A stretch of 64,000 bases of DNA. It comes from Planctellipticum variicoloris. Its GTDB lineage: Bacteria > Planctomycetota > Planctomycetia > Planctomycetales > Planctomycetaceae. The stretch is from assembly GCF_030622045.1 (NCBI RefSeq), contig NZ_CP130886.1, positions 4,043,557 through 4,107,556 on the forward strand, given 5' to 3'. Positions 44,558-53,855 of the stretch are shown here, piece by piece. Each line of letters opens with the position of its first letter. Position 1 is the stretch's first letter. The notes under the pieces were generated by a model that saw only the letters and a program-made list of their open reading frames with translations, made no database searches and was not told the origin of the DNA. A program made the position numbers and the translations under genes.

Positions 44558-46801
44558 TCAGGGAGAGCCTGGAGCAGCGGGCTTCGGCTTGTCCCCCTGG
44601 GGAGCGTGCTCCTTGAGCTTCTGCTTGAGCCGCTCGACGACTTTGGTGTCGGGGTGCTTTTCGGCATTCGCCTGTTCCAGCGCTTTCTGCCACGCTTCGA
44701 CCGCCTTGTCCATCAGCTTGAGCTGCTGGTAGCAGTCTCCCAGGTGATCGAAGAGCGTGGCGTCTCCGGTGCCGGTCGACTGCTTGATCGCCTCTTCGAG
44801 CGGGCCGCGGGCTTCTTCGAACTTGCCCCGCTTGAACAGGACCCAGCCCAGGCTGTCGAGAAAGGCGGCGTTGTCCGGCTCGGCGGCGATCGCCTTGCGA
44901 ATCATCTGCTCCGCCTGCTCCAGGTTCTTCCCCTGATCTGCGTAAAGGTATCCCAGGTCGTTGTTGACGCCCGGATCTTCCGGGCTCTCCGCGAAGATCT
45001 TTTCGAGGATTTCTTCGCCCTTGCGCATCTCGCCTTTGAGGACGAAGATGTTCGACAGGTTGGACTGGCAGCGGCGAACGATATCCTTCTGATCCGGAAA
45101 CTGCTCGATCACTTTTTCGAACCGGGTGACCGCTTCGTCGAACCGGTGCGCGTGGGAAAAGATCCAGGCTTCCTGCATCAGCAGCAGCGGACTGTCGGGC
45201 ACTTCCTTCAAGGCATCGGCGACAGCGGCCAGAGCCCCGTCGGTGTCGCCCGCCAGCGCCAGAATCTGCGAGAGCATATACAGGAAATTCGGCCGCCGGT
45301 CGGCCAGTTCGGGCTTGTCGACCGCCGCCCGGTAGACTTTCGCGGCCGCGTCGTAGCGTTTCGCTCCCGCCAGCAACTGCCCCCACTCCGAGTAGACCAG
45401 CGGCAGACGCTGCTTCGCCAGCGGCGCCGACAGCTCATAGAATTCCGAGGCCGCGTCGTACTGCTTGCGTTCTCCGGCCAGCTTGGCCAGGAGGTAGCAC
45501 TTTTCAAACGACAGATCGGGCGGCTCGGCCTTGGCGTCCTGCCGACCGACTTCGAGCAACTGGTTCACCATCTTCTCGTCGCCTGCCACGGCTTCGAGTT
45601 CCGATCCCAGCGTCTCCAGCGAATCTCCGCTGGCCCGGCTGACCGCCTTGGCGAGAACGTCGAGCAGTTCGCGGGGACGGTCCAGCTTTCGTAGCACCTC
45701 CGCCAGTCCCATATACCCGGCGGTGTCGCTCGAGTCTTTCAGAGACTCCTCGTAGACGCTGCGGGCGCGATCCAGCTCTCCCGCCGCAGCCAGCCGCTCG
45801 GCGAAGTAATACTGCAGCGTATTGTTCCGCGCGTCATCCTTCGCCATCGCTTCCAGACGCCCCAGCAGCTCGTCCGAGCGATTGAGCTTCTGCAGGATGT
45901 CGGCCAGCAACTGATAGGCGTCGCGACCTTTAGATTGCCGCTGGGCATCGAAGTAGGGCTGCAGTTCCGCCAGGGCTTCGTCGGGCTTATCCGTCAGCAG
46001 CAGGACCTTGGCGCGGAAGAACGAATAGTTGCCGGAGCTGATCTTGTTGGCTTTTTTGGCCAGTTCGAAGGCTTCGCCGGCCGGCACGGCCCGTCCGGCA
46101 TCCAGCAGCACCTGTCCGGTCGTTTCCAGGCTGGTCCGCTTGTCGTTGAGAAGCGCCTGCCGCGTCCGCAGGTCGAGACCATACTGGGTCGGCGATTTCA
46201 GCGCGTCCAGCAGCGCCTCGTACTGATCGGCGGCCTTTTCGTTCTGGCCGGTCGCCAGATACAGAATGCCGAGATTCCGGACCAGCAGGACATATTCGGG
46301 CGAGTACCGATCGAGCGCGGGCGCCGCGGCGGCCTGCTCCAGATACCGGATGGCGTCGGGAAGTCGGCGCTGCCCCGCCAGACTGGTGGCGAGCTGCTGC
46401 AGGAGTTCGACATTCTGGGGATCGAGCTCCACGGCGCGCGTGGCATACTTGATGGCGTTTTCCGTCTCTTCGAGCTGGAACGCCAGCGGAACCAGATCGC
46501 GATAAATTTCGACCGCCTGGGGATCGATCGCCACCGCCTGCTGAAGCTGGGCGTAGGCCAGCTTCAACTTGCCCCGACTCTGCAGCAATCTCCCCGACAT
46601 GTAATGCGAAACGGCCTCGATCCGAGCCTGCGTCTGTGCGTCCCGAAGCGTTTTCGCCCGCAACGGACTAACGATGTCATCGGACTCCTGCTGCGGCCGA
46701 AAAACCTGCTCGGGAGCGGCCCTCAGCAGGGAGGGCGTCGGCGCGGCTGCCAGCGCCAGCAGCAGAACAACACGAGCGGACCGTCGCGGGAGGGTGGGCA
46801 T
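44558..46801 (-). CDS. Exported TPR-repeat protein
   Basis: A 747-residue protein with a signal peptide (about 1-28, ending LLRAAPEQ) followed by at least a dozen tetratricopeptide repeats. Clear units are AYAQLQQAVAIDPQAVEIY, AIKYATRAVELDPQNVELL, and the run near the C-terminus GVNNDLGYLYADQGKNLEQ and FLDSLGWVLFKRGKFEEAR. TPR arrays hold protein complexes together. Envelope location and length resemble planctomycete TPR scaffolds. No enzymatic domain is present, and the partner is unknown. Confidence 0.9.
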   Translation of the reverse strand: MPTLPRRSARVVLLLALAAAPTPSLLRAAPEQVFRPQQESDDIVSPLRAKTLRDAQTQARIEAVSHYMSGRLLQSRGKLKLAYAQLQQAVAIDPQAVEIYRDLVPLAFQLEETENAIKYATRAVELDPQNVELLQQLATSLAGQRRLPDAIRYLEQAAAAPALDRYSPEYVLLVRNLGILYLATGQNEKAADQYEALLDALKSPTQYGLDLRTRQALLNDKRTSLETTGQVLLDAGRAVPAGEAFELAKKANKISSGNYSFFRAKVLLLTDKPDEALAELQPYFDAQRQSKGRDAYQLLADILQKLNRSDELLGRLEAMAKDDARNNTLQYYFAERLAAAGELDRARSVYEESLKDSSDTAGYMGLAEVLRKLDRPRELLDVLAKAVSRASGDSLETLGSELEAVAGDEKMVNQLLEVGRQDAKAEPPDLSFEKCYLLAKLAGERKQYDAASEFYELSAPLAKQRLPLVYSEWGQLLAGAKRYDAAAKVYRAAVDKPELADRRPNFLYMLSQILALAGDTDGALAAVADALKEVPDSPLLLMQEAWIFSHAHRFDEAVTRFEKVIEQFPDQKDIVRRCQSNLSNIFVLKGEMRKGEEILEKIFAESPEDPGVNNDLGYLYADQGKNLEQAEQMIRKAIAAEPDNAAFLDSLGWVLFKRGKFEEARGPLEEAIKQSTGTGDATLFDHLGDCYQQLKLMDKAVEAWQKALEQANAEKHPDTKVVERLKQKLKEHAPQGDKPKPAAPGSP

Positions 46802-46948
46802 GGGCCGGAATCCTGTTCGACCTGTGGACGCCGCAAATCCTTCGGGCGGCGAGACCTCCGAGATTGTAGCCGCGAACTGCCGCAGGCACCAAGGCCCGGT
46901 TTCCCCGATGGTCGGAACGAAATCCCGCGGCCAAGGACTGTCGACGAA

Positions 46949-47911
46949 CTATCTGGCCTTTTTGACAGTTTTCTTGGCGGCCTTCGGCGTCGCTTTGGAA
47001 CCGGACTTCGGAGCCGGCTTCGCGGCCTTCGCCGGTTCGGCGGGCTTTTTCGACGGGGCGGCTTTCGCCGGAGGAGCTTTGACGGGCGGGGCCTTCGCCG
47101 CCGGCGCCTTCGCGACCTTGACGGGCTCAGGCGCCTTCGCGGGCTTTGCGACCGCCTTCGGCGCCGCCTTGGGTTTCGGCTTGGGCTTTGGAGCCGTCGC
47201 GCCGTGCTTCCAGAGATCCGCCAGCCGGTCCAGACTGTCGCCGGCCTCGTGCCCGCCTTCTCCTGCGCCAGTCCCGTCGAAGAAGGCGGAATTGATGCGA
47301 GGATCGGTGGCGATGCAGCGCAGCGAACAGCAGAATTGCTCCGCTTCCGCCTTGCGGACAGCGGACTTGAGGGTCTCGCCGATTTCCTCGGCCGACATGC
47401 CCGGGCTCGCCAGCCCGAGCCAGATCAGCGCCCGCGCCGAAGATTCGTCGATCGGCAGCAGGTGAGCGCCGATGGTCTCCTGGAGCGTGTAGGTCCGGAC
47501 GAACGGAGTGATGTGCTTGATCTTTGCGAGCTGCTTCATGGCCAGTTCGAGGGTCTTCTTGCGGAGTCCTTCGAACTCAAAGCTATAGCCCTTTTCAAAG
47601 ACGTACTGCAGGACCGCCCGGAGGCGATAGGCGCGGATATCCGCGGTTTCGGTGTCGTCGAAAATGCGTTCCAGTTCGTTGACCGAACTGACGCGGGCTT
47701 CATTGAGATCGGGAAACTCTGTCGAAATCCGAGCGTACCAGCGTTCGGAGGATTCGACGGGGGCGTCTTCGAGGCAAACCGCAAACAGCATCGTTTCGAG
47801 GACGGGTCGCCCCCCTTTGGGGACAGTCACCTTGTACTGCTTTTTGATGGCAGGAAGCAGTTTCTTGATCACTGCGGTCCGGTCGGATGCCTTGGTTTTC
47901 GTTGCTGCCAT
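46949..47911 (-). CDS. HhH-GPD glycosylase-like protein with histone-H1-like basic tail
   Basis: A 320-residue protein. Residues about 15-210 look like a divergent endonuclease III fold: RPVLETMLFAVCLEDAP, the long helices of YVFEKGYSFEFEG, and KHITPFVRTYTLQETIGAHLLPIDESSARALIWLGL in the place of the helix-hairpin-helix and following helix. Typical catalytic Lys/Asp and the four-Cys cluster cannot be confirmed; only CC and one further Cys are seen (FCCSLRC). Residues about 235-320 are a Lys/Ala/Pro tail of PKPKPKAAPKA type, as in histone H1 and bacterial Hc1/AlgP-like proteins. It probably binds DNA. It lies between the TPR gene and rbfA, same strand. Confidence 0.75.
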   Translation of the reverse strand: MAATKTKASDRTAVIKKLLPAIKKQYKVTVPKGGRPVLETMLFAVCLEDAPVESSERWYARISTEFPDLNEARVSSVNELERIFDDTETADIRAYRLRAVLQYVFEKGYSFEFEGLRKKTLELAMKQLAKIKHITPFVRTYTLQETIGAHLLPIDESSARALIWLGLASPGMSAEEIGETLKSAVRKAEAEQFCCSLRCIATDPRINSAFFDGTGAGEGGHEAGDSLDRLADLWKHGATAPKPKPKPKAAPKAVAKPAKAPEPVKVAKAPAAKAPPVKAPPAKAAPSKKPAEPAKAAKPAPKSGSKATPKAAKKTVKKAR

Positions 47912-47985
47912 AGGTTCTTGCCGTTCGCTGGATCCGTGTCGTCTGATGGGTTGGTGCTGCTCAGCACGCTGCCGCCACGTGCCGA

Positions 47986-48462
47986 TCAGGCGGATTCGGG
48001 CCGGCTTGCCGGCCGCTCGTCGGCCGAGGAATCCTCCGATCCGACGGGATCGTCGAACGCCTCTTCCGTTTCGGTCGAAAGCACATCGTCAATCGGTTGC
48101 AGGGCGTCGGGTTCGGCGCCGGCCCCGAGCGACTCGCGGATGAGTCGAGTGGCTTCGGCGCTTTTCTTGACGCCCTGATCGAGAATGAAGCGAATGACGG
48201 GGGTGTAGCGCGTGTCGATCCGATCGGCGATTCGGGACTGTATGAAGCCGCGCGCCGACTCCAGACCGTGCATGCAGAGCGACTGCTTCTTGGCGTCTCC
48301 CATGACCGAGACGTAGATCTTGGCGGTGCGCATGTCGGGCGCAACCACCGCCTGCAGGACAGTGACGTTCTGCACGCGAGGATCCTTGAGGTCGAACAGG
48401 ATCGCCGAGCTGACCGCTTCCCGGACAGCTTCGGACGCCTTGGCTAGCCGCCGCGCATTCAT
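47986..48462 (-). CDS. rbfA: 30S ribosome-binding factor A
   Basis: A 158-residue 30S maturation factor with a KH-like fold. [26 protein letters not shown], then [10 protein letters not shown] and the [18 protein letters not shown] helix match the family. The acidic tail of about 40 residues is longer than in E. coli. It is the last gene of the nusA-infB-rbfA order, 92 nt after infB. Confidence 0.92.
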   Translation of the reverse strand: MNARRLAKASEAVREAVSSAILFDLKDPRVQNVTVLQAVVAPDMRTAKIYVSVMGDAKKQSLCMHGLESARGFIQSRIADRIDTRYTPVIRFILDQGVKKSAEATRLIRESLGAGAEPDALQPIDDVLSTETEEAFDDPVGSEDSSADERPASRPESA

Positions 48463-48554
48463 CAGTCTGAAGTTCCCCTCCCCGCAGATGCCGTTTCGCG
48501 AGCCGCCGGACCGATGACGAAATCACCGGTCGACGCCGCCTGCCGCTCCGTCGC

Positions 48555-51461
48555 CTATTCGAGCGTCCGTCGGATTTCCTCGATTCGGTAGGCCTCGAAC
48601 AGATCCCCTTCTTTCACGTCGTTGAAGTTTTCGAGGCGGATGCCGCACTCCATGCCTTCGCGGACTTCTTTGACGTCGTCCTTTTCGCGCCGCAGCGAGC
48701 CGATGCCGTACGCGTTCAGGATCTTCTGATCCCGGATCAGATGGACCCGGTGCGACCGTTCGATGGTGCCGTTGAGGACGCGGCAACCGGCGATCGTCCC
48801 GAACCGGCTGATGTTGAAAGTCCGCAGCACGATCGCCCGGCCAGTAACGACCTCCCGCTTTTCCGGTCGGAGCATCCCTTCGAGGATCTGGCGGATTTCG
48901 CTGATCACTTCGTAGATGATGTTGTACCGCTTGACCTGCACGCCCTCCTGAATGGCGAGCTGTTCCGCGCGGTCTTCGGCGATCACGTGGAAGGCGATGA
49001 TCACGGCATCCGAGGCGGCCGCGAGGTAGACGTCGCTTTCGTTCACGCCTCCCACGCCTTCGTGGAGAATCTTGACTCGCACTTCCGGGTGCGAGAATTT
49101 GTTGATCTCGTTCCGCAGCGCTTCGAGCGAACCGGGCGTATCGGCCTTCACCACCAGCGCCAGATCCTGGATCTGCCCCTCGCGGGCTGCGTTGAGAATG
49201 TCTTCCATCGTCCGACGACCGCCCTTGGTCGCCAGCACGGCGGCCCGTCCGCGCTCGTGCCGCTGTCCGGCGATCTCGCGGGCCTGCTCGATGTCCGACA
49301 TCACGACGAACTGATCGCCCGCATTCGGGACCGCTTCCAGACCGGCGACCTTGATGGGAGTCGACGGCGGAGCTTCGGCGATTTCCTGATCGTATTCGTT
49401 GTACATCGCCCGGACGCGACCGTAGGTCTCGCCGCAGACGACCACATCGCCCACTCGCAGGGTTCCGTTCTGCACCAGGAACCAGGCCAGCGCTCCGCGA
49501 CCTTCGTCCCGGAAGGCTTCCAGACAGGCCCCGTTCGCCGACCGGGCGGGATTTCCTTTGTACTCGTGCAGTTCCGCCGTCAGCAGCAGAGTATCCAGCA
49601 GATCGGGGAGCCCCAGGCCGGTCAGGCCGGAGGTCCGAACGACTTCGACGTCGCCGCCCCATTCCGAAGCCAGCACGTTCTGTGCGGCCAGTTCCTGCAG
49701 AACCCGCTGTTCGTTGCGGTCGGGTAGATCACACTTGTTGAGCGCCACGACGATCGGAACGCCGGCCGCCTTGGCATGAGAAATACATTCCAGCGTCTGC
49801 GGCATCACGCCGTCGTTGGCGGCCACGACCAGCACGACGATGTCCGTCACGTTGGCGCCACGCGCCCGCATCTCGCCGAAGGCGGCGTGACCGGGCGTAT
49901 CGACGAACGTCAGCTTCTGGCCATTGTGTTCGACCTGGTAGGCGGCGATGTGCTGAGTGATGCCGCCGTGCTCGCCGGCCGCCACGTTGCTCGAACGCAG
50001 ACGGTCGATGAGGGTGGTCTTGCCGTGATCGACGTGACCGAGAATCGTCACGATCGGCGGACGGACGACCATCGCCGCGGGATCGTCCGCCGCGTCGACC
50101 ATGTCCCCGAGCACATCTTCGAGATCTTTCTCGCGCTGAATCCGCAGATCGACGCCCAGTTCGACCGCCAGCTCGATCGCGGTGTCCTCATCGAGTCCCG
50201 AGTTGATGGTGACCATCGATCCGCGCGCCCAGAGAATCTGGATGATGCTCTTGGCCGGTCGGCCGATGGCCTCCGAGAGCGTTCGCACGGTGATCGGCAG
50301 CTCAAGCACGGCCTGGGATTTGAGCTCGGTCTTTCCCTTGAACCGCCGCTTGTGCAGTCCCGACAGCCGCGTCTGGCGCTGTTCTTCTTCTTCGTCGCGC
50401 ACCTGCTGCGTCTGACGACGCTTGTCGCGCCGCTGCGCCCGGCTCTCTTCGAGCCCGGCCCCGGCCAGCGCGTCCCCGGTGGTCTTGCCCCGCAAATCGC
50501 GACGGACTTCAACCGGCTCCTCGTCGCCTGGCTTGCGCTTCTTGCTGTCGGCGGATTTCCGCAGGTGGTCTGCGAGCGGACTCCCCTTCTGCAGCGCTTC
50601 CGGCTGATTCAGGCGGAACGTCGGCTTCTGAGCTTTGGCTTCTTCCGGCTTGGGAGTCTTGGAAGCCGGCCCGACGAAGTTCGGGATATCGGCAATCAGC
50701 GGCGAGGCAAATCGCGATCGACTCTTCCTCGCACCGCTGAGCGGGCCGGCCGCCGCCCCGCCGGCTGGCGGCGTCGGGCGGGAACCTGTCGATTCCGTTG
50801 TCCCCCGCGCGACCATGTCCATCGATCGCAGCGACCGCGAGGCCCCGTGCGATGAAATATAGTCGCCGCGGCTGAGCGGCGCCGGCTTGGACGGAGCCGC
50901 GGGCGCAGCCGTCGTTCCAGCACTGACTTCGGGAGGTTCGGCGGGGGTCTCCTCACTGGCCGCTGCAGCTTCTGCAGCAGCCTCGACCGACGCCGCAACA
51001 GCCTCGACGGCGACCGGCGATGGCTCTTCCACCGGCGGCGCTTCGACGTCCCGAGGCGCTTCGACGTCGGAAGCGACGGCCTGAACCGCCTCTTCAACTT
51101 CTGCCGGAGCCGACTCCTCGACAACCGCTGCGGCTTCCGCACCCGCGTCCTCCGTCAGAGCGGTCCGGTGTCGCACCGGCTGCGGTCGCGTGGCAATTGT
51201 CCGCAACTCCCGCACGCGTCCCATAGCGAGTTCATCCCGAGCCGGAGCGGCGGTGGTCTTCGCAACAGCAGCGGGCGCCGCGACCGAGGATCCGGAGCCG
51301 CCGGACGCCTGAATCAGTCCCAGCACCAGATCTCGTTCTTCCGGGGAAATGCTGGCCAATGCAGAGTTCTTGACCGAGATTCCTGCCTTTGCGCAGAAAT
51401 CGATCAACAGCTTGCTGTCCATGTCGAGCTCTTTGGCAAGAGCGAAAATGCGAATCTTCAA
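48555..51461 (-). CDS. infB: Translation initiation factor IF-2
   Basis: A 968-residue GTPase that brings initiator tRNA to the 30S subunit. The start is TTG at 51461 with GAGGGA 7 nt upstream, and [22 protein letters not shown] is the IF2-N domain. A long Ala/Glu/Pro-rich linker (about 55-380) precedes the G domain, with GHVDHGKTT near 474, DTPGHAAF, and NKCDLPD. Domains II to IV follow, ending in [18 protein letters not shown]. The linker is typical for size in this phylum. It lies 247 nt after nusA on the same strand. Confidence 0.97.
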   Translation of the reverse strand: MKIRIFALAKELDMDSKLLIDFCAKAGISVKNSALASISPEERDLVLGLIQASGGSGSSVAAPAAVAKTTAAPARDELAMGRVRELRTIATRPQPVRHRTALTEDAGAEAAAVVEESAPAEVEEAVQAVASDVEAPRDVEAPPVEEPSPVAVEAVAASVEAAAEAAAASEETPAEPPEVSAGTTAAPAAPSKPAPLSRGDYISSHGASRSLRSMDMVARGTTESTGSRPTPPAGGAAAGPLSGARKSRSRFASPLIADIPNFVGPASKTPKPEEAKAQKPTFRLNQPEALQKGSPLADHLRKSADSKKRKPGDEEPVEVRRDLRGKTTGDALAGAGLEESRAQRRDKRRQTQQVRDEEEEQRQTRLSGLHKRRFKGKTELKSQAVLELPITVRTLSEAIGRPAKSIIQILWARGSMVTINSGLDEDTAIELAVELGVDLRIQREKDLEDVLGDMVDAADDPAAMVVRPPIVTILGHVDHGKTTLIDRLRSSNVAAGEHGGITQHIAAYQVEHNGQKLTFVDTPGHAAFGEMRARGANVTDIVVLVVAANDGVMPQTLECISHAKAAGVPIVVALNKCDLPDRNEQRVLQELAAQNVLASEWGGDVEVVRTSGLTGLGLPDLLDTLLLTAELHEYKGNPARSANGACLEAFRDEGRGALAWFLVQNGTLRVGDVVVCGETYGRVRAMYNEYDQEIAEAPPSTPIKVAGLEAVPNAGDQFVVMSDIEQAREIAGQRHERGRAAVLATKGGRRTMEDILNAAREGQIQDLALVVKADTPGSLEALRNEINKFSHPEVRVKILHEGVGGVNESDVYLAAASDAVIIAFHVIAEDRAEQLAIQEGVQVKRYNIIYEVISEIRQILEGMLRPEKREVVTGRAIVLRTFNISRFGTIAGCRVLNGTIERSHRVHLIRDQKILNAYGIGSLRREKDDVKEVREGMECGIRLENFNDVKEGDLFEAYRIEEIRRTLE

Positions 51462-51708
51462 ACGCGATTCCCTCGTCTGCTCAGTTTGGGACAGCGATTG
51501 CTGTCCACCGGGGCCGACTGCCTGCCTGACGATCCGTCACTCCCAGCCGCTTTCAGCGGTGAGAATCGGCAGAACCTCAGCCGAATTCGTTCTCTGAGTC
51601 AGCCCTCTGATGATTGTCCGCCTGACTCCACGACGCCGTTTATCGCTCTCGCGGGAAAGGCGACTGGTCCGGCCCCTCTCCCTATCTGTTCTCGATCCTG
51701 GACCGGTG

Positions 51709-53067
51709 CTATTCGCTTGCCGCGCGTTCCCCCTGCTCTGCGTTCTCTTTTGCCGGGCTGTCTTCGGCCGACGCTGCGCTTTCGACAGCCGACGCAACGG
51801 CCTCCGCGGCAGCTTCCGCCGCCGCGGCGTTGGCGGCGGCTGCAGCGTCCATCGCCGCACCAATCGCCGCCTGCTCCCGTTCCATCGCCCGCCGCATCCG
51901 CTCTTCCTGTTCGAGCCGCTCGCTCTCCCGTTCGGCATAGGCCACGATGGCGTCGACCTGCTCCTCGTCGAGTTCGCCCATCTCCATCAACTGATCGGGC
52001 TCGATCACCGACAGATCGTCGAAGCTGAGGAAACCCTGCGACACCAGACCTTCCGCCAGTTCCGGAGTGACTCCCGGAATCACCGAAAACGCCCCGACCG
52101 CCCGGTCGAGCTGTTCGTCCAGCTCTTCGCGGGTCATCACTTCGATGTCCCAGCCGACCAGCTTCGATGCCAGCCGGACATTCTGCCCCTTTTTGCCGAT
52201 CGCCAGCGACAACTGGTCATCTCGCACCAGGACGATCACGCGTCCCAGCATCGGGCACAGAATGACGTCTTCCACTTCGGCCGGCTGCAGCGCGTTGGGA
52301 ACCAGCACCTGCAGCGAATCGTTCCAGCGGACGATATCGATCCGCTCTCCACACAGCTCGTCCAGAATATTTTTGATGCGGGCACCGCGAACGCCGACGC
52401 AGGCGCCGACGGCGTCGATGTTGTTGTCGATACACGAAACCGCAACTTTCGACCGGTAGCCCGCTTCCCGGGCCAGCGACCGGACCTCGATGACTCGCTC
52501 TGCGACTTCTGGAATCTCCAGCTCGAACAACCGTCGCACAAACTCCGGATGGGTCCGCGACAGGATGATCTTGACCCGGCTGCCAGCCTTGCGGACCTCC
52601 AGCACGATCGCCCGCACGCGTTCCGAAACGCGGAAGCCTTCGCCCGGAATCTGCTCGCCGCGCGGCAGAAAGCCTTCCACCTTCCCGAGGTTCACGATCG
52701 CGGCGCCCCCCTCGACCCGCGTCACCGTCCCCGAGACAATCTGATGCCGCAGATCGGCGAATTCGTCGTAGACGGAATCGCGTTCGGCCTCGCGAATCTT
52801 CTGAATCATCACCTGCTTGGCGGTCTGGGCGGAAATCCGTCCGAGAATGTCCCCCAGCTCGTCCGCATCGATCTCCTTGCCATCGCAGTGGACGGTCGGA
52901 TTTCCGCTGGCCCGGTCGATTTGAGCGACAATCTCGTTTTCTTCGCCGAAGTGCTTTCGCGCCGCCGACAACACGGCCTGCTCGACCCCCTCGAAGACGA
53001 TCTCTTTATCGATATTCTTATCGCGATGAATGGCATCGACGATTCGAAGAAGTTCACTGCCGTTCAT
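51709..53067 (-). CDS. nusA: Transcription termination/antitermination factor NusA
   Basis: A 452-residue RNA-polymerase-binding factor. ATG 53067 has GGAGGAG upstream, and it is followed by the N-terminal NusA domain; the frame opens at 53100. The S1 domain ([23 protein letters not shown]), KH domains ([23 protein letters not shown] and [22 protein letters not shown]) and an acidic C-terminal domain with helix-hairpin-helix-like repeats ([17 protein letters not shown]) are present. A 35-residue Ala/Glu tail ends it. The upstream 5' region carries a candidate RNA and terminator. rimP, which usually precedes nusA, is not seen. Confidence 0.96.
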   Translation of the reverse strand: MNGSELLRIVDAIHRDKNIDKEIVFEGVEQAVLSAARKHFGEENEIVAQIDRASGNPTVHCDGKEIDADELGDILGRISAQTAKQVMIQKIREAERDSVYDEFADLRHQIVSGTVTRVEGGAAIVNLGKVEGFLPRGEQIPGEGFRVSERVRAIVLEVRKAGSRVKIILSRTHPEFVRRLFELEIPEVAERVIEVRSLAREAGYRSKVAVSCIDNNIDAVGACVGVRGARIKNILDELCGERIDIVRWNDSLQVLVPNALQPAEVEDVILCPMLGRVIVLVRDDQLSLAIGKKGQNVRLASKLVGWDIEVMTREELDEQLDRAVGAFSVIPGVTPELAEGLVSQGFLSFDDLSVIEPDQLMEMGELDEEQVDAIVAYAERESERLEQEERMRRAMEREQAAIGAAMDAAAAANAAAAEAAAEAVASAVESAASAEDSPAKENAEQGERAASE

Positions 53068-53251
53068 AATCCGCCACTCCTCCCGGCCCGGTTGTTTCAC
53101 GCCTGCCCGGCCAACCGGGACCTGGCTTCAAGTTGTCGCCCGGCTGCCGGTCGAACGCGCACCCGCGTCCCATCGCGCCATCTCCCCCGCCGGCTCCTGC
53201 CCGCGGAGACTGTTGCATTCCGACACCAACTCAAACAACCGCCATCAAAAC

Positions 53252-53276
53252 AAAAAAGCGGGCACGAGTCCCGCTT
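53252..53276 (-). terminator. Rho-independent terminator of the candidate RNA
   Basis: A 7-bp AAGCGGG/CCCGCTT stem with a 7-nt loop, then six T residues on the minus strand (53257-53252). It is 185 nt before the nusA start. Confidence 0.85.
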
Positions 53277-53487
53277 CCAAGCGACCCCACTGGTGGGTGG
53301 AGATCGGCCGAGCACATGTCTCCCCGTGCATACCGGGGCGGCCTGAGGATTACGGGTCTCCCCGTGCTATTCAGGTGACATGGTCGCTGCCTCCGACCTC
53401 GAAGCCGAGACTCACCGCCACCACTTGAGCAAAACAGGCGACGGGCCGGATCGATTCCAGACCTCCCCCATTTCACCACAAGTGCTG
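53252..53487 (-). ncRNA. Candidate structured RNA upstream of nusA (promoter to terminator, about 236 nt)
   Basis: The unit is bounded by a TTGACA-17-TATCGT promoter and an intrinsic terminator, and has no ORF. By eye it folds into a branched structure. A closing stem pairs 53470-53460 with 53305-53294 (one bulged A). Inside are a GGUGA/UCACC stem holding two hairpins (CUCG-GCUU-CGAG and GUCG..CGAC), a CCUGA/UCAGG stem with an ACGGG-GAGA-CCCGU hairpin (GNRA loop), and a GGCCG/CGGCC stem with CCCCG/CGGGG. GCACGGGGAGAC occurs twice. It does not match tmRNA, SRP, RNase P or a riboswitch I know. It could be an sRNA or a NusA-sensitive leader. Confidence 0.55.
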
Positions 53488-53493
53488 CAGTTG

Positions 53494-53522
53494 ACGATAC
53501 AAGTGGCCCATCCAACTGTCAA
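53494..53522 (-). promoter_or_regulatory. Predicted promoter of the candidate RNA
   Basis: TTGACA (53522-53517) is the consensus -35 box, followed by a 17-nt spacer and TATCGT (53499-53494) on the minus strand. Expected start near 53487. Confidence 0.7.
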
Positions 53523-53713
53523 GCACTTTGTCGCAATTGGCGTTGGAGGTTGCGTTTGCTGAGCCGGCAGACTTGCCCCGCCTTCGCTCGTCAACCGGTC
53601 CCCGGTTTCCGGGCCGACGAAGCCCCTTTGACACACTAGGAGAACTGAGACGCCTGCGTGATTCAGGAGGTCGGCATTTTCAGAAGAAGGTCGGCTCATC
53701 CCGGTGCCTCCCG

Positions 53714-53742
53714 TTGACCGTTAACGGTTTTACGGGTTGAAT
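53714..53742 (+). promoter_or_regulatory. Predicted promoter of the downstream TPR gene
   Basis: TTGACC (53714-53719), a 17-nt spacer containing CCGTTAACGG, and TTGAAT (53737-53742). The leader to the ATG at 53856 would be about 105 nt. Confidence 0.5.
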
Positions 53743-53855
53743 CGTGCTCGGTGTGTCACGGAAGTCATCTGCCGCGTAACAGGACGTTCCGCGGCAGCCA
53801 GAGCGGGGGCAGTTCCCCCTCTCGCGACGACGAGCCTGTAGGGGAGAGTGTTCGC

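Noticed and set aside
44458-44667. Small gene between yebC and the TPR gene
   Set aside because: It overlaps the TPR 3' end and its translation is Arg/Ser/Thr low complexity.
53280-53500. SRP RNA, tmRNA or tRNA at the candidate RNA locus
   Set aside because: The SRP GGAAGGNAGCA loop, the tmRNA TTCGAATCC arm and any cloverleaf with proper arms are absent. The nearest feature, GGTCGGAGGCAGCGACC, lacks the GGAA tetraloop.
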